A DNA stretch of 19,432 nucleotides from 2-12-FULL-41-17 sp964562855 (GCA_964562855.1 CAZLVB010000014.1:1-19432); one strand, 5' to 3'. Positions 6,533 to 14,165 are shown, counted from the first letter of the stretch. Program-made: numbers and translations. The notes: generated by a model not told the origin, from the sequence alone.

Positions 6533-9387
6533 TAATTACGGCTGATTTTGAACCCTTTTCCTTTTACGAGTTTTTTAGATAAAGTCGATTTTTTGATGTA
6601 TTCTTCAAACTGCTTGGGCCAGTCGGGCAGGGTTACTGTTACCTCTTCATTAAGCCTGGTTCCGGCTTCTTTTCTGGCCTGCTGGATTTGACGAACAATT
6701 TCGCGAGTTTCACCTTCCGCTTTAAGTTGGGGGGTTATTTTTGTGTCCAACTTAAACGCTTTTTTCGCTTGGACTTCTTTAACATTAATCTCACCCATAA
6801 TAATATTTTCCAACCCTCCCGAAAGTTTTTCTCCGGTATATTGCAGTTTTAAAAGCGGTTGGCGAACCTTGATTTTGGCTTCTTTTCTAAGGCTATGTGC
6901 TTTTTCGACAATTTCTCTTGCCCTGGCCATTTCTGCCTCTAGCTTTTTGTCAATAAGCCGCGGGTTGCTCGCGGGAAACTCATTAAGATGGACAGACTGG
7001 CGGCCAGTTAAATTTATATAGATTTCTTCTGCGATAAATGGCATAAAAGGGGCAATTAATAAAGACAGGTCACAAAGTACCGAGTAAAGTGTCGGCAGGG
7101 CCTCGCCCACCCTATCGCGACTTCTTCTGATGTACCATGCAGAAAGATCGTCAATGACGAACTTCTCGATGTCATCGCTTGCCGACTGGGCGTCGTAATT
7201 TTCAAGCGAAACTGTGACTTTTGCGATTGTCTGATTCAAGCGCGAAAGAATCCATCGGTCCAGAATATTTTCCATTTTCCCTTTTCCATTTTCCATTTTC
7301 TTGGGTTGCCAGCCTACAAGATTCGCATAGGTGACAAAGAATGAATAAACGTTCCAGAGAATCAGATAAAATCTTCTGCGCACCTCGTCTGCCCGGTGGT
7401 AACCAAACAACAAATTATTTACCGAGTTTTGGCTGGTGTACATCCAGCGCATGACATCGACGCCTATTTTGTCGGCAGCCTCGTTGAATTCGATGGCGTT
7501 TCCTTTTGATTTGTGCATTTCCTCGCCTTTTTCGTCTAAAAGCGTGGCGAAGCCCAGAACGGTTTTGAATGAATTGGTATTTTTAAGAACGGTGGACATT
7601 GCAATCAAAGAGTAGAACCAGTTTTTAAACTGACCGGGAAAAGATTCGGTAATAAAATCTGCCGGGAACCAGTCGGCCGGCATAGTTGAGAAAGAAACAA
7701 TGCCGGCGTCAAGCCATGGATTGCCTACGTCACCAATACGAGATGTGATCTGACCGCACTTTGCACATTTAATCTCGACCTCGTCGACCCAAGGCCTGTG
7801 GGGAGAATGGCCGTTGAATTTATCCCAGCCCGCTGCGGCTCTTTTTTTTAACTCGTCACGACTTCCAATTACCTCAAAATTACCGCACTTTGCGCATTCC
7901 CAAATCGGCAAGGCCAATCCCCAATACCTCTTTTTGGAAATAAGCCAGTCGTGCATATTTTTTAGCCAGTCCAGCTCCCGATCCAGCCCAAATTTGGGAA
8001 TCCAATTAATTTTTTTGGCAACATCCATCATTTCCTGCCTGAGGGTCCGACCCTTTTTATCGTCTGGAGCAACTTGATCCATAGCTATGTACCATTCATC
8101 AACTACCCGCCAGACCAATTCGGTTTTGCAGCGCCAGCAAGTCGGGTATCTGTGTTTATAGTTTTTAAGCTTAAAAAGAACTCCTTTCTCTTTTAATTTT
8201 TGGATTATTAAGTCGGGATTATCTTTGGCGTTTTTACCTGTCAGGTCACCGAAACCTTCAATATAAAACGCCGATTCGTCAATCGATTCCACAACCTGAA
8301 GATTTTCTTCTTTGGCAAGTTTAAAGTCCTCCTCGCCGGCGCCTGGAGCGATATGGACAAGCCCGGTTCCCTCCTGGGCATTAACTAAATCTTTGGCAGC
8401 TACAACGCGATGCTCTACACCTTTAAGTGCGGACAAATCGTCGAATAGCCCTTCGTATGTTAAACCCTCGAGGTCCGACCCTTTATAGTCCTTGATGCAC
8501 TGCCACGCGTTTCGGTCTTTTTCAAAAATGTCGTCTCTTATGTCCCTTTCCGGTCCCTCGATAAGATCAGCTCTGACAAAAATTATTTTTTCGCCGGATT
8601 TTTTATGTTGCCAAAGTCCGTAAGTAAAGTCGGGGTTTACAGCGACTGCAACATTTGAAGGCAGAGTCCACGGTGTGGTGGTCCAGACTAATAGAAACAA
8701 TTGACCTGTGGTTTTTGACAATTGACCAGTAATTTTGTATTTGACGTAGACTGCTTTGTGGGTGATTTCTTGATATTCTTCGGTTAAAATCTCGTGCTGA
8801 CTGATAGCAGTACCGCAGCGAGGGCACCAAGGAACCGAATCTCTTCCTTTATATAAATAACCCTTCTGATGGCAAACTTTTAAAAAATTCCAGATAGCGT
8901 AGTTATTTTCATCTGAAGACGTGTGGTACGAATTATCCCAATCCATAAAATAGCCCAGACGCTTGCTCTGTTCTGTCTGAATCGCCGAATACTTTTTAAC
9001 CCGTTCTTTGCAAAGATTAACGAATTTATCAATCCCAAGGTTTTCAATGTCCTTTTTATTCTTAAAGCCAAGTTCTTTTTCAACTTCGACCTCTACCCAA
9101 AGACCCTGTTCGTCGAAGCCGTTTTGGAATCGTTGACTGGCACCTTGCATGTTTTTGAATCGCTGCCATAAATCCTTATAAGTCCTGCCCCAGGCATGGT
9201 GGACACCCATTGGGTTATTGGCAGTAATCGGGCCGTCTAAAAAGGAAAACTTTTTCTTTGACTTTGCGTTTTTTTTGAGATATTTTTCGACGATCCCCTC
9301 TTTATACCAGTATCCGAGGAGCCTTTTCTCCATCGCCACAAAATCCTGCTTTGGGTCGACTGGCTTAAAAGGGATTTTTTTAGCCAT
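6532..9387 (-). CDS. ileS: Isoleucyl-tRNA synthetase, type-2-like
   Basis: This class Ia synthetase has 951 residues from the ATG at 9387. The HIGH-equivalent is unusual ('NNPMGVHHAWGR', HHAW at 63-66) and KMSKS appears as MHKSK near 622-626. The CP1 editing domain has the 'VWTTTPWTLPSN' and 'GTGLVHIAPGAGEEDF' motifs. Four zinc-type CxxC knuckles occur (CPRC, CWRC, CAKC twice). The C-terminal 'TPQLKAEGETREIVRQIQQARKEAG' is typical of the eukaryote/archaea-like type. An upstream ATG at 9399 lies inside the predicted -10 box, so it is not used here. Two low-complexity insertions (near residues 220 and 699) and a REP-like palindrome (8042-8054) are embedded in frame. Confidence 0.95.
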   Translation of the reverse strand: MAKKIPFKPVDPKQDFVAMEKRLLGYWYKEGIVEKYLKKNAKSKKKFSFLDGPITANNPMGVHHAWGRTYKDLWQRFKNMQGASQRFQNGFDEQGLWVEVEVEKELGFKNKKDIENLGIDKFVNLCKERVKKYSAIQTEQSKRLGYFMDWDNSYHTSSDENNYAIWNFLKVCHQKGYLYKGRDSVPWCPRCGTAISQHEILTEEYQEITHKAVYVKYKITGQLSKTTGQLFLLVWTTTPWTLPSNVAVAVNPDFTYGLWQHKKSGEKIIFVRADLIEGPERDIRDDIFEKDRNAWQCIKDYKGSDLEGLTYEGLFDDLSALKGVEHRVVAAKDLVNAQEGTGLVHIAPGAGEEDFKLAKEENLQVVESIDESAFYIEGFGDLTGKNAKDNPDLIIQKLKEKGVLFKLKNYKHRYPTCWRCKTELVWRVVDEWYIAMDQVAPDDKKGRTLRQEMMDVAKKINWIPKFGLDRELDWLKNMHDWLISKKRYWGLALPIWECAKCGNFEVIGSRDELKKRAAAGWDKFNGHSPHRPWVDEVEIKCAKCGQITSRIGDVGNPWLDAGIVSFSTMPADWFPADFITESFPGQFKNWFYSLIAMSTVLKNTNSFKTVLGFATLLDEKGEEMHKSKGNAIEFNEAADKIGVDVMRWMYTSQNSVNNLLFGYHRADEVRRRFYLILWNVYSFFVTYANLVGWQPKKMENGKGKMENILDRWILSRLNQTIAKVTVSLENYDAQSASDDIEKFVIDDLSAWYIRRSRDRVGEALPTLYSVLCDLSLLIAPFMPFIAEEIYINLTGRQSVHLNEFPASNPRLIDKKLEAEMARAREIVEKAHSLRKEAKIKVRQPLLKLQYTGEKLSGGLENIIMGEINVKEVQAKKAFKLDTKITPQLKAEGETREIVRQIQQARKEAGTRLNEEVTVTLPDWPKQFEEYIKKSTLSKKLVKGKGFKISRN
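8042..8054. repeat. REP-like palindrome core inside ileS
   Basis: AGGGTC-C-GACCCT, identical to the core at the transposase boundaries. It is read in a different frame from the transposase copies and encodes KGRTL in the loop after the ileS 'MDQVAPDD' segment (about residue 446). Confidence 0.55.
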
Positions 9388-9397
9388 AGTGAGAAAC

Positions 9398-9426
9398 ATT
9401 AAAGCAGAAGGGATACCTTAGTTCAA
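9398..9426 (-). promoter_or_regulatory. Promoter of ileS
   Basis: Minus-strand TTGAAC (9426-9421) and TTTAAT (9403-9398) are spaced by 17 bases. The predicted start near 9391 leaves a leader of about four bases before the ATG at 9387, with no Shine-Dalgarno site. Confidence 0.5.
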
Positions 9427-9435
9427 GAAAATTAA

Positions 9436-10545
9436 CTAAGATTGCGAGGGTACTTTGATCGTTGCACCGGTAGGAATAACTATTACCTCAAACGGGCCTC
9501 CGACCTTTCTTACAGCGGCTTTTAGATCTGGGCCCCTTGGAGAAGCCCCTAAACTTTGGGTCTCCTGGGCAATCACCTTAGCCAAATCCGGATTCCACTC
9601 TAGAATTTGCGGATTATTACTTATGACGTCGCCAATATCATTGTAAAGCTGAGTTTGGGTGACATCGTCCATTTTAAAGGTGCCGCTTTCGTCTAAATAC
9701 CCTTTCTGCGGATTAAGTCTGGCGATTATTGTCGAAATACTGTCGCCCGGCTGAATAGTGTAATCGACAAGATGGGTGGCTGAAACTTCCGGTTGAGGAG
9801 GGTGCGAAACAAGCTGCGGCGCAGGCTCTGGGTGAGGAGCTATTGGTGGAGGCGGCAACGGCGGATTATTGTCGGGATTGCCGTCGTCCGGTACAGCAGT
9901 CAGTTCTGTTGGCTGTAACTTGGGATCAAATTGTTCGGCAACAGGCTGATAAGCCTCTCCACCAGTTTGCGCTTGGCTGGCATCCATTGGATTTTCCCTG
10001 CCAACAACTGCTACCCCCGCCATAGCGATAATCGTAATTATGGGTCTGAGTGGTTTGGCCATGAGTGCCAAGATTCTCTTTCTCTGAGCCTTTCTTTCTT
10101 CTTCCGTCTTAGGCGGTTGTCTTTTTCTCTCTTGCTCTAACCCTTCTTCGACCTTTTTAACAATGCTCTCGGCTTCCGCCAGACTGATACCGTCATCTTC
10201 AAATTCGTCGGGCTTGACAGTTTCGGGTTTGGTGGGCAGGTCTGGTGGAATCTCTTTTGGAAAAACGACAGGAGGCTCCTGAATAAATGGCAATGGTGAT
10301 ATGGGGGTATGGTCTGGTCTTTTTGGTTGCGGCTCGGGTCTTTTGAAGCCGGCTAAAACAGAAACGGGTTCATTCTGAGGCGGATAGTTTTCAGGAGCCT
10401 TATCGACAGTTTCTTCGACGTATTCTTCGTTCTCCTGCCGATTTTTTAGGCCTTCAGCAGTCCTAAAGACTGGCTCGCGGGCAATAGGCCTTGTCGCCTG
10501 TGGGGCTTGTGGACGGGCTAATTCTGCAGTTGTGTCTACCACCAT
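9436..10545 (-). CDS. Proline-rich single-pass membrane protein with LysM-like C-terminus
   Basis: The 369-residue product has a long, charged, proline-rich N-terminal region (1-150) that is probably cytoplasmic. A basic patch is followed by one hydrophobic helix (about 159-181, 'RPIITIIAMAGVAVVG'). A proline-rich linker (220-252) leads to a C-terminal region opening with 'DYTIQPGDSISTIIARL' (261-277) and closing with 'VIVIPTGATIKVP' (353-366). These ends match the two halves of a LysM/SafA-type peptidoglycan-binding domain, separated here by about 75 residues instead of the usual 20. A role in anchoring the envelope is inferred. It is not recognised as a named family. It has its own promoter and no Shine-Dalgarno site. 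Confidence 0.7.
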   Translation of the reverse strand: MVVDTTAELARPQAPQATRPIAREPVFRTAEGLKNRQENEEYVEETVDKAPENYPPQNEPVSVLAGFKRPEPQPKRPDHTPISPLPFIQEPPVVFPKEIPPDLPTKPETVKPDEFEDDGISLAEAESIVKKVEEGLEQERKRQPPKTEEERKAQRKRILALMAKPLRPIITIIAMAGVAVVGRENPMDASQAQTGGEAYQPVAEQFDPKLQPTELTAVPDDGNPDNNPPLPPPPIAPHPEPAPQLVSHPPQPEVSATHLVDYTIQPGDSISTIIARLNPQKGYLDESGTFKMDDVTQTQLYNDIGDVISNNPQILEWNPDLAKVIAQETQSLGASPRGPDLKAAVRKVGGPFEVIVIPTGATIKVPSQS

Positions 10546-10573
10546 CTACTTCAATATTGCGCAAAGTAGGTGG
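10542..10573 (-). other. Hairpin spanning the start codon of the LysM-like protein gene
   Basis: CCATCTACTT (10542-10551) and AAGTAGGTGG (10564-10573) form a 10-base-pair stem with one T-G pair and a 12-base loop. The stem includes the ATG at 10545. It would mask the start in any transcript entering from upstream, but not in a leaderless one. Confidence 0.35.
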
Positions 10574-10583
10574 GCGCTGTCAA
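10554..10583 (-). promoter_or_regulatory. Promoter of the LysM-like protein gene
   Basis: Minus-strand 10583-10578 is a perfect TTGACA. A weak -10 (CAATAT, 10559-10554) lies 18 bases downstream, placing the start within a few bases of the ATG at 10545. The left transposase-associated palindrome ends only three bases upstream of the -35. Confidence 0.4.
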
Positions 10584-10586
10584 GTG

Positions 10587-10601
10587 TAGGGTCCGACCCT
10601 A
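10587..10601. repeat. REP-like palindrome, left boundary of the transposase gene
   Basis: TAGGGTC-C-GACCCTA, a perfect 7+1+7 palindrome. The TAG stop codon of the transposase (complement of 10599-10601) lies in its right arm. The central base is C here and G in the copy at the other end, so the two copies are inverted relative to each other. Confidence 0.85.
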
Positions 10602-11243
10602 GTCCTCCTCTATAATCAACCCTCCTAAAATTTCTTCAGGGTCAATTCTATAATCCTCTACAAAACTTTCGTAAGAAAGATAATCTTTAAGGCTGTATCG
10701 TCGAGCGCTTTTGAAAAAGTCAAGAACTTCCTTGGGTTTTAACCATTCAGCATTTTTTGTACCCAAATAATAGCTGTAACTGGAATATGGATATGATTTA
10801 GGGTCCGACCCCATTCCAACTGGATTCAGATGAATATATCTGGATAGGTGTAAAAGGTATGTATCATTATCAATTAGGATTCCTTTATATTTCCCTTGAA
10901 ATAAGGTGCCTACTCGATCGTACTTTTTATTGAAGTACATAACGTAATTTGTACATATTGCTCTCATTAATTTGGTGATGCCATTGATAGTATTTTGCCT
11001 GACAAGAAAGTGGAAATGGTTCGGCATCAAGCAGAAGGAGATTAAATCTATTTCCCGAGACAGAGAGTGTGCATCCTGTAAAGGGTCCGACCCTTTTCCC
11101 GGGTTCAGATATTTTTTCAGATAACCAAGAAAGACATTATAATCTTGATCTTCAACGAAAATGTCTCTCTTTTCTACTCCTCTATTGTAAAGGTGATAAA
11201 ATCCATTTTCGATAAATTGTTTGACAGAATTCTTGGCTGGCAT
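10599..11243 (-). CDS. REP-associated tyrosine transposase (RAYT, Y1/HUH family)
   Basis: This 214-residue single-strand DNA endonuclease-type transposase has the HUH motif as 'CLMPNHFHFLVR' (H76, H78). The following 'ICTNYVMYFNKKYDRVGTLFQGKYKG' holds the likely catalytic tyrosine (Y100 or Y103) and the family's 'FQGKYK' box. Length and order fit the TnpA-REP family, which nicks and joins hairpin repeats. The start and stop codons lie in flanking 15-base palindromes. Two further palindromes sit in frame and encode KGSDPL (50-55) and MGSDPK (144-149); both fall in loops, so the protein may still fold. It starts two bases from the end of the alpha/beta hydrolase gene, separated only by the palindrome. 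Confidence 0.92.
   Translation of the reverse strand: MPAKNSVKQFIENGFYHLYNRGVEKRDIFVEDQDYNVFLGYLKKYLNPGKGSDPLQDAHSLSREIDLISFCLMPNHFHFLVRQNTINGITKLMRAICTNYVMYFNKKYDRVGTLFQGKYKGILIDNDTYLLHLSRYIHLNPVGMGSDPKSYPYSSYSYYLGTKNAEWLKPKEVLDFFKSARRYSLKDYLSYESFVEDYRIDPEEILGGLIIEED
10801..10811. repeat. REP-like palindrome inside the transposase gene
   Basis: GGGTC-C-GACCC, preceded by A and followed by C, so the outer pairs of the longer copies are lost. It encodes the GSDP of transposase residues 145-148. Confidence 0.75.
11080..11096. repeat. REP-like palindrome inside the transposase gene
   Basis: AAAGGGTC-C-GACCCTTT, an 8+1+8 palindrome, the longest copy in the window. It encodes KGSDP of transposase residues 50-54. 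The core is the same as the boundary copies, but the outermost pairs are A-T instead of T-A. Confidence 0.8.
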
Positions 11244-11257
11244 AGGGTCGGACCCTA
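11243..11257. repeat. REP-like palindrome, right boundary of the transposase gene
   Basis: TAGGGTC-G-GACCCTA. It contains the TAG stop of the alpha/beta hydrolase (complement of 11255-11257) and touches the ATG of the transposase (complement of 11241-11243). The two genes are joined through this element alone. Confidence 0.85.
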
Positions 11258-11938
11258 TTTTAACAAAAGTTTTTCTTCAAAGAAATCGGCGATTAGCACG
11301 TTTGCCTGCTCAAGATTCTCGCCTCGTATATCATGATTTGCACCTTTAATGATTACCAGTCGATTCTCGCTTGTTAAAGTCCTTATAAGCTTTTGGCTTT
11401 GGGAAAGAGGCACAACGCCATCTTGATTGCCATGAATTATTAAGGTTGGTGCTTTTATATTTTTCGCAAGACTATAGATATCGATATCTTTAGTAGCTTG
11501 GCGAAACTTCACTCCCCGATTTTGCGAAATTTGTACATGGTTCCAGTCAGAAACAGGAGCTTTGAGGGCAAGTGCAAGAGTCGGATTTTGGCAAGCATAA
11601 AGAAGGCTGACGTAACCGCCGAAACTCGAACCATAGAGAGCGAATTGATCTTGGCTCAAAGTTCTAACTAGTGATTTTAGATCGTCCAAACCGTCAAGGG
11701 GAGTAATTTCATTGATGTCGCCTTCTGATTTTCCGTGTCCGGTAAAGTCAAAGCGCAGAACAGAAAGGCCGCGCTCGACCAATTTTTGCGCCAAGGCTTT
11801 CGTAGAAATTGAATTGTCTTTCGATGAGTGAAACCCGTGACACATGACCACAGTCGGTGCATTTTTATCCTCGCCCTCAAGGATTGCCGAAAGATTTAAA
11901 TTTCGGGAGTTTTTAATATTTAATTTTTGCTTAAACAT
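11255..11938 (-). CDS. Alpha/beta hydrolase (serine hydrolase)
   Basis: This 227-residue soluble alpha/beta hydrolase resembles the BAAT/feruloyl-esterase-like or BD-FAE group. The oxyanion HGF is at 34-36, the nucleophile elbow GSSFGG has S105, the acid is D173 in 'HGNQDGVVP', and the catalytic histidine is H202 in 'GANHDI'. The substrate cannot be read, though short-chain esters are common for the family. The stop codon lies in the transposase-flanking palindrome, so the last residues may have been altered by that insertion. The ATG at 11938 faces a divergent metallopeptidase gene, with 48 bases between them. Confidence 0.88.
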   Translation of the reverse strand: MFKQKLNIKNSRNLNLSAILEGEDKNAPTVVMCHGFHSSKDNSISTKALAQKLVERGLSVLRFDFTGHGKSEGDINEITPLDGLDDLKSLVRTLSQDQFALYGSSFGGYVSLLYACQNPTLALALKAPVSDWNHVQISQNRGVKFRQATKDIDIYSLAKNIKAPTLIIHGNQDGVVPLSQSQKLIRTLTSENRLVIIKGANHDIRGENLEQANVLIADFFEEKLLLK

Positions 11939-11986
11939 TATTTAGGAGAAAATATTGCGGACATGAGATAATTTTAACAGACCCAA

Positions 11987-12337
11987 ATGACTAAAGCGGT
12001 TTTTGCAAAAACAGTAAGCGAGGCCTTGGAGAATTTGCCTGACGAATTTAAAGAGAAAATGGAGAATGTCGAGATAGTCGTCGAGGACTGGCCAAGTAAT
12101 GAAATTGCCAGAGGACGACTGCTGCTTGGACTATATCAGGGCATACCGAAAACGGCTTGGGGACGAGGACTTGCTTCTACAATTCCGGATAAAATTACAA
12201 TTTTTAAGGGTCCCATTGAATTTATTGCCAGAGGAGATAAAAGCAGCGTTAAACAATTAATAGCTGATACCGTCCAGCATGAAATCGCCCATCATTTTGG
12301 GATTTCGGACGCGAGGCTTAACGAGATAAAAAGGTGA
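11987..12337 (+). CDS. Small zincin metallopeptidase (DUF1025 / Zincin_1 family)
   Basis: This 116-residue protein ends with 'VQHEIAHHFGISDARL' (H98, E99, H102, D107), the HExxH zinc signature with the extended GISD motif of the Zincin_1 family. The N-terminal half ('FAKTVSEALENLPDEFKEKMENVEIVVEDWP') is also typical. The family is widespread and of unknown physiological substrate. The ATG at 11987 has no Shine-Dalgarno site; a TTTAAC at 11973-11978 could be a -10 for a leaderless message. The stop codon abuts the stop of the converging small gene at 12338. Confidence 0.9.
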   Translation: MTKAVFAKTVSEALENLPDEFKEKMENVEIVVEDWPSNEIARGRLLLGLYQGIPKTAWGRGLASTIPDKITIFKGPIEFIARGDKSSVKQLIADTVQHEIAHHFGISDARLNEIKR

Positions 12338-12553
12338 TTAGACTGCGATGCTTTTGTCGGCTTCTGGATTGTTTTCAGAAATTTCTGGTTCACTAACACG
12401 TACCACTCTCAGACGACTTGGTCCACCCTTGGGTATGTATTTACCAAGTTGCCCGTCAATCGCTCGTTGGGCATCAACATCGAATTGACTGCCGCCGGCT
12501 TCTTTCATAGCCTCATGCCATAGACCTTGAGAAAATAATTTTTCTTGTGCCAT
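12338..12553 (-). CDS. Small hypothetical protein
   Basis: A 71-residue product beginning MAQEKLFSQGLWHEAMKEAGGS. It is acidic and apparently soluble, with no membrane segment, and ends in a polar, probably disordered tail. I do not recognise a family. The ATG at 12553 is chosen because AAGGTG lies nine bases upstream; a TTG start 16 codons earlier has no site and is less likely. Its stop codon directly abuts that of the metallopeptidase. Confidence 0.55.
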   Translation of the reverse strand: MAQEKLFSQGLWHEAMKEAGGSQFDVDAQRAIDGQLGKYIPKGGPSRLRVVRVSEPEISENNPEADKSIAV

Positions 12554-12639
12554 AGGATCTCGCACCTTATCATATGAAAATCTTATTTTCAAGAGAGACA
12601 AAAAGTATCCATATATTATTTTTCTGCATCAGTGAGATT

Positions 12640-12822
12640 TATCTAGCGAGAGCTACTACTGCCTCTTTGGCACCGGGCAGAGCATCGACACCGTCATCAC
12701 CGGAAAAGTGTTTCATATTGTGCTCGATAATTACTTTTGCGCCGAGTTTTTCTTTGAAAAGGCCGCCAGCCCTCTTCCGGATATCCTTCCCAACCATGAA
12801 TTAAAAATGCCCGTTTTTTCAT
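12640..12822 (-). pseudogene. Internally deleted RBBP9/YdeN-like serine hydrolase
   Basis: The ATG at 12822 overlaps the stop codon of the MFS gene (ATGA). It opens 'MKKRAFLIHGWEGYPEEGWRP', the N-terminus of RBBP9/YdeN-type hydrolases with the HGW oxyanion motif. After about 21 codons the reading shifts by one base, and the +1 frame gives 'KEKLGAKVIIEHNMKHFSGDDGV', the family's C-terminal strand and catalytic-histidine region, up to TAA at 12640-12642. More than 100 central residues, including the nucleophile, are missing. In the +1 frame a 52-codon ORF from an ATG at 12794 runs to the same stop, so a short product is possible but not catalytic. Confidence 0.7.
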
Positions 12823-14117
12823 TCTATGTCTACGTTTGAAAATGCTCCTCGCATAAAAAGCAGCAGGCCAACTGCCAAAACTATAATCGCACCTAAGCCA
12901 ATTGTGAACATCGCCGATGTTTTATGGGCAATAGTCCCTGCCAGCCCGTTTCCCAAAGGCATCATACCGACAAACATTGTAATGTAAACGGCCATGATTC
13001 TGCCTCTTAATTTGTCTGGCGAGACTAACTGAACTAGCGTATTTAATGTCGCTACTTCGACAAGAAGGGCAAATCCGATTACAAATAGCAGAACATGGGC
13101 AATCATAAAGTTTCGATTAATCACGAATAACATAAGTGCAAGGCTAGAGATTACTAATCCCGCAAGTATAAAAGATCCCTTGTTATTTTTTCGGGACATG
13201 GCAGAAGTAAAGATGGCACCCGTAAGGCTGCCTGCGCCGATTGCGGAAAGAAGAGAGCCGTAACCGCCGGCGCCCTTACCAAAGACGTTTTGAGCGATAA
13301 CCGGCATGAGAGTTTGGTAGGGCCAAATAAAGATAGCCGAAGCTGCCGCCAGAATGATAAAGATGGATATTTGCGCGTGGGTGAACGAATACTTAATACC
13401 TGCCTTTAAGGACTCCAGGGGATGAACGTTGGCATCCGGTTTATAACCATAAACAGGTCGCATGGCATAAATAGCCCAAATTCCGGGAATATAACTTATG
13501 GCATTAAAAATAAACGTCCAACCCACTCCAAAGTACGCTATCAAGACACCAGCAAGCGCAGGGCCGATAAAACGGGCGCCGTTGAAGACTGCATTATTAA
13601 TGGGAATGGCCGATGCCAAATCGCGTTTGCCAACCATTTCAACGATAAATGTGAGTCTTGCCGGAAGATCGATAGAACCGATCAAGCCGTTTGCCGCAGC
13701 CAGAGGAATGATAATTGCAAGACTGGCGCTGTTGGTGATAATCGAAGCCCCTAAAATCAAGGCAATTACAGCATCGGCTACTTGAGTCCAAATAAGCAAT
13801 TTTTGACGGTTAACCTTGTCTATAAAAACGCCGGCAAAAGGGGTAATGAGTAAGAATGGCAAACCGCCCAATGCCGCCACAGTGCCAACCCAAAATGCCG
13901 AATGGGTCAACTGGAAAACAAACCAGCCCATGCCAACCTGCTGTAACCAAAAACCGATTAAGGAGATTGCCTGGCCGGCAAAATACAGCTGGAAATTACG
14001 ATGAGCAAGCGCCGGAAAAATAGAAATGAATTTTTCGGGTAAGATTACAGGGGCGGCTCCGGCTGTGGCCGCCGTAATTTCTAAGGCCTCTTGAGCCAAA
14101 ATTTCTTTTTTGGACAT
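12819..14117 (-). CDS. MFS transporter, MFS_3/EntS-like exporter
   Basis: This 432-residue protein has about twelve transmembrane helices after a 35-residue cytoplasmic lead. Family features include 'LAHRNFQLYFAGQAISLIGFWLQQVGMGWFVFQLT' at the first helices, 'GVFIDKVNRQKLL' in the helix 2-3 loop (motif A variant), and 'LVSPDKLRGRIMAVYITMFVGMMPLGNGLAG' in the second half. MFS_3 members export siderophores, drugs or metabolites by proton antiport; the substrate is unknown. The stop overlaps the start of the hydrolase remnant, so the two were once coupled. The only upstream signal is TAAAAC eight bases before the ATG, compatible with a leaderless start. Confidence 0.9.
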   Translation of the reverse strand: MSKKEILAQEALEITAATAGAAPVILPEKFISIFPALAHRNFQLYFAGQAISLIGFWLQQVGMGWFVFQLTHSAFWVGTVAALGGLPFLLITPFAGVFIDKVNRQKLLIWTQVADAVIALILGASIITNSASLAIIIPLAAANGLIGSIDLPARLTFIVEMVGKRDLASAIPINNAVFNGARFIGPALAGVLIAYFGVGWTFIFNAISYIPGIWAIYAMRPVYGYKPDANVHPLESLKAGIKYSFTHAQISIFIILAAASAIFIWPYQTLMPVIAQNVFGKGAGGYGSLLSAIGAGSLTGAIFTSAMSRKNNKGSFILAGLVISSLALMLFVINRNFMIAHVLLFVIGFALLVEVATLNTLVQLVSPDKLRGRIMAVYITMFVGMMPLGNGLAGTIAHKTSAMFTIGLGAIIVLAVGLLLFMRGAFSNVDIE

Positions 14118-14130
14118 ATCTTATAGTTTT

Positions 14131-14165
14131 ACCAAAAAGAAAACCTCAGCCATAAACTCTGAGGT
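14131..14165 (-). terminator. Intrinsic terminator of the three-gene stress-like group
   Basis: On the minus strand ACCTCAG (14165-14159) pairs with CTGAGGT (14149-14143) around a nine-base loop. TTTTCTTTTT follows at 14142-14133. It lies 37 bases after the stop of the small membrane protein gene and before the MFS gene. Confidence 0.75.

Noticed and set aside
8472..8480. Another REP-like copy in ileS (GGTCCGACC)
   Set aside because: The palindrome is only 4+1+4, and the encoded KGSDLEGL is the normal sequence of the synthetase family at this point, so it is probably chance.
9388..9399. Upstream ATG for ileS at 9399
   Set aside because: It lies inside the predicted -10 box, and the ATG at 9387 gives the family-like MAKK start.
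12574..12804. Plus-strand open frame of 76 codons opposite the hydrolase remnant
   Set aside because: The minus strand carries recognisable hydrolase segments, and the plus frame has no initiation signal.
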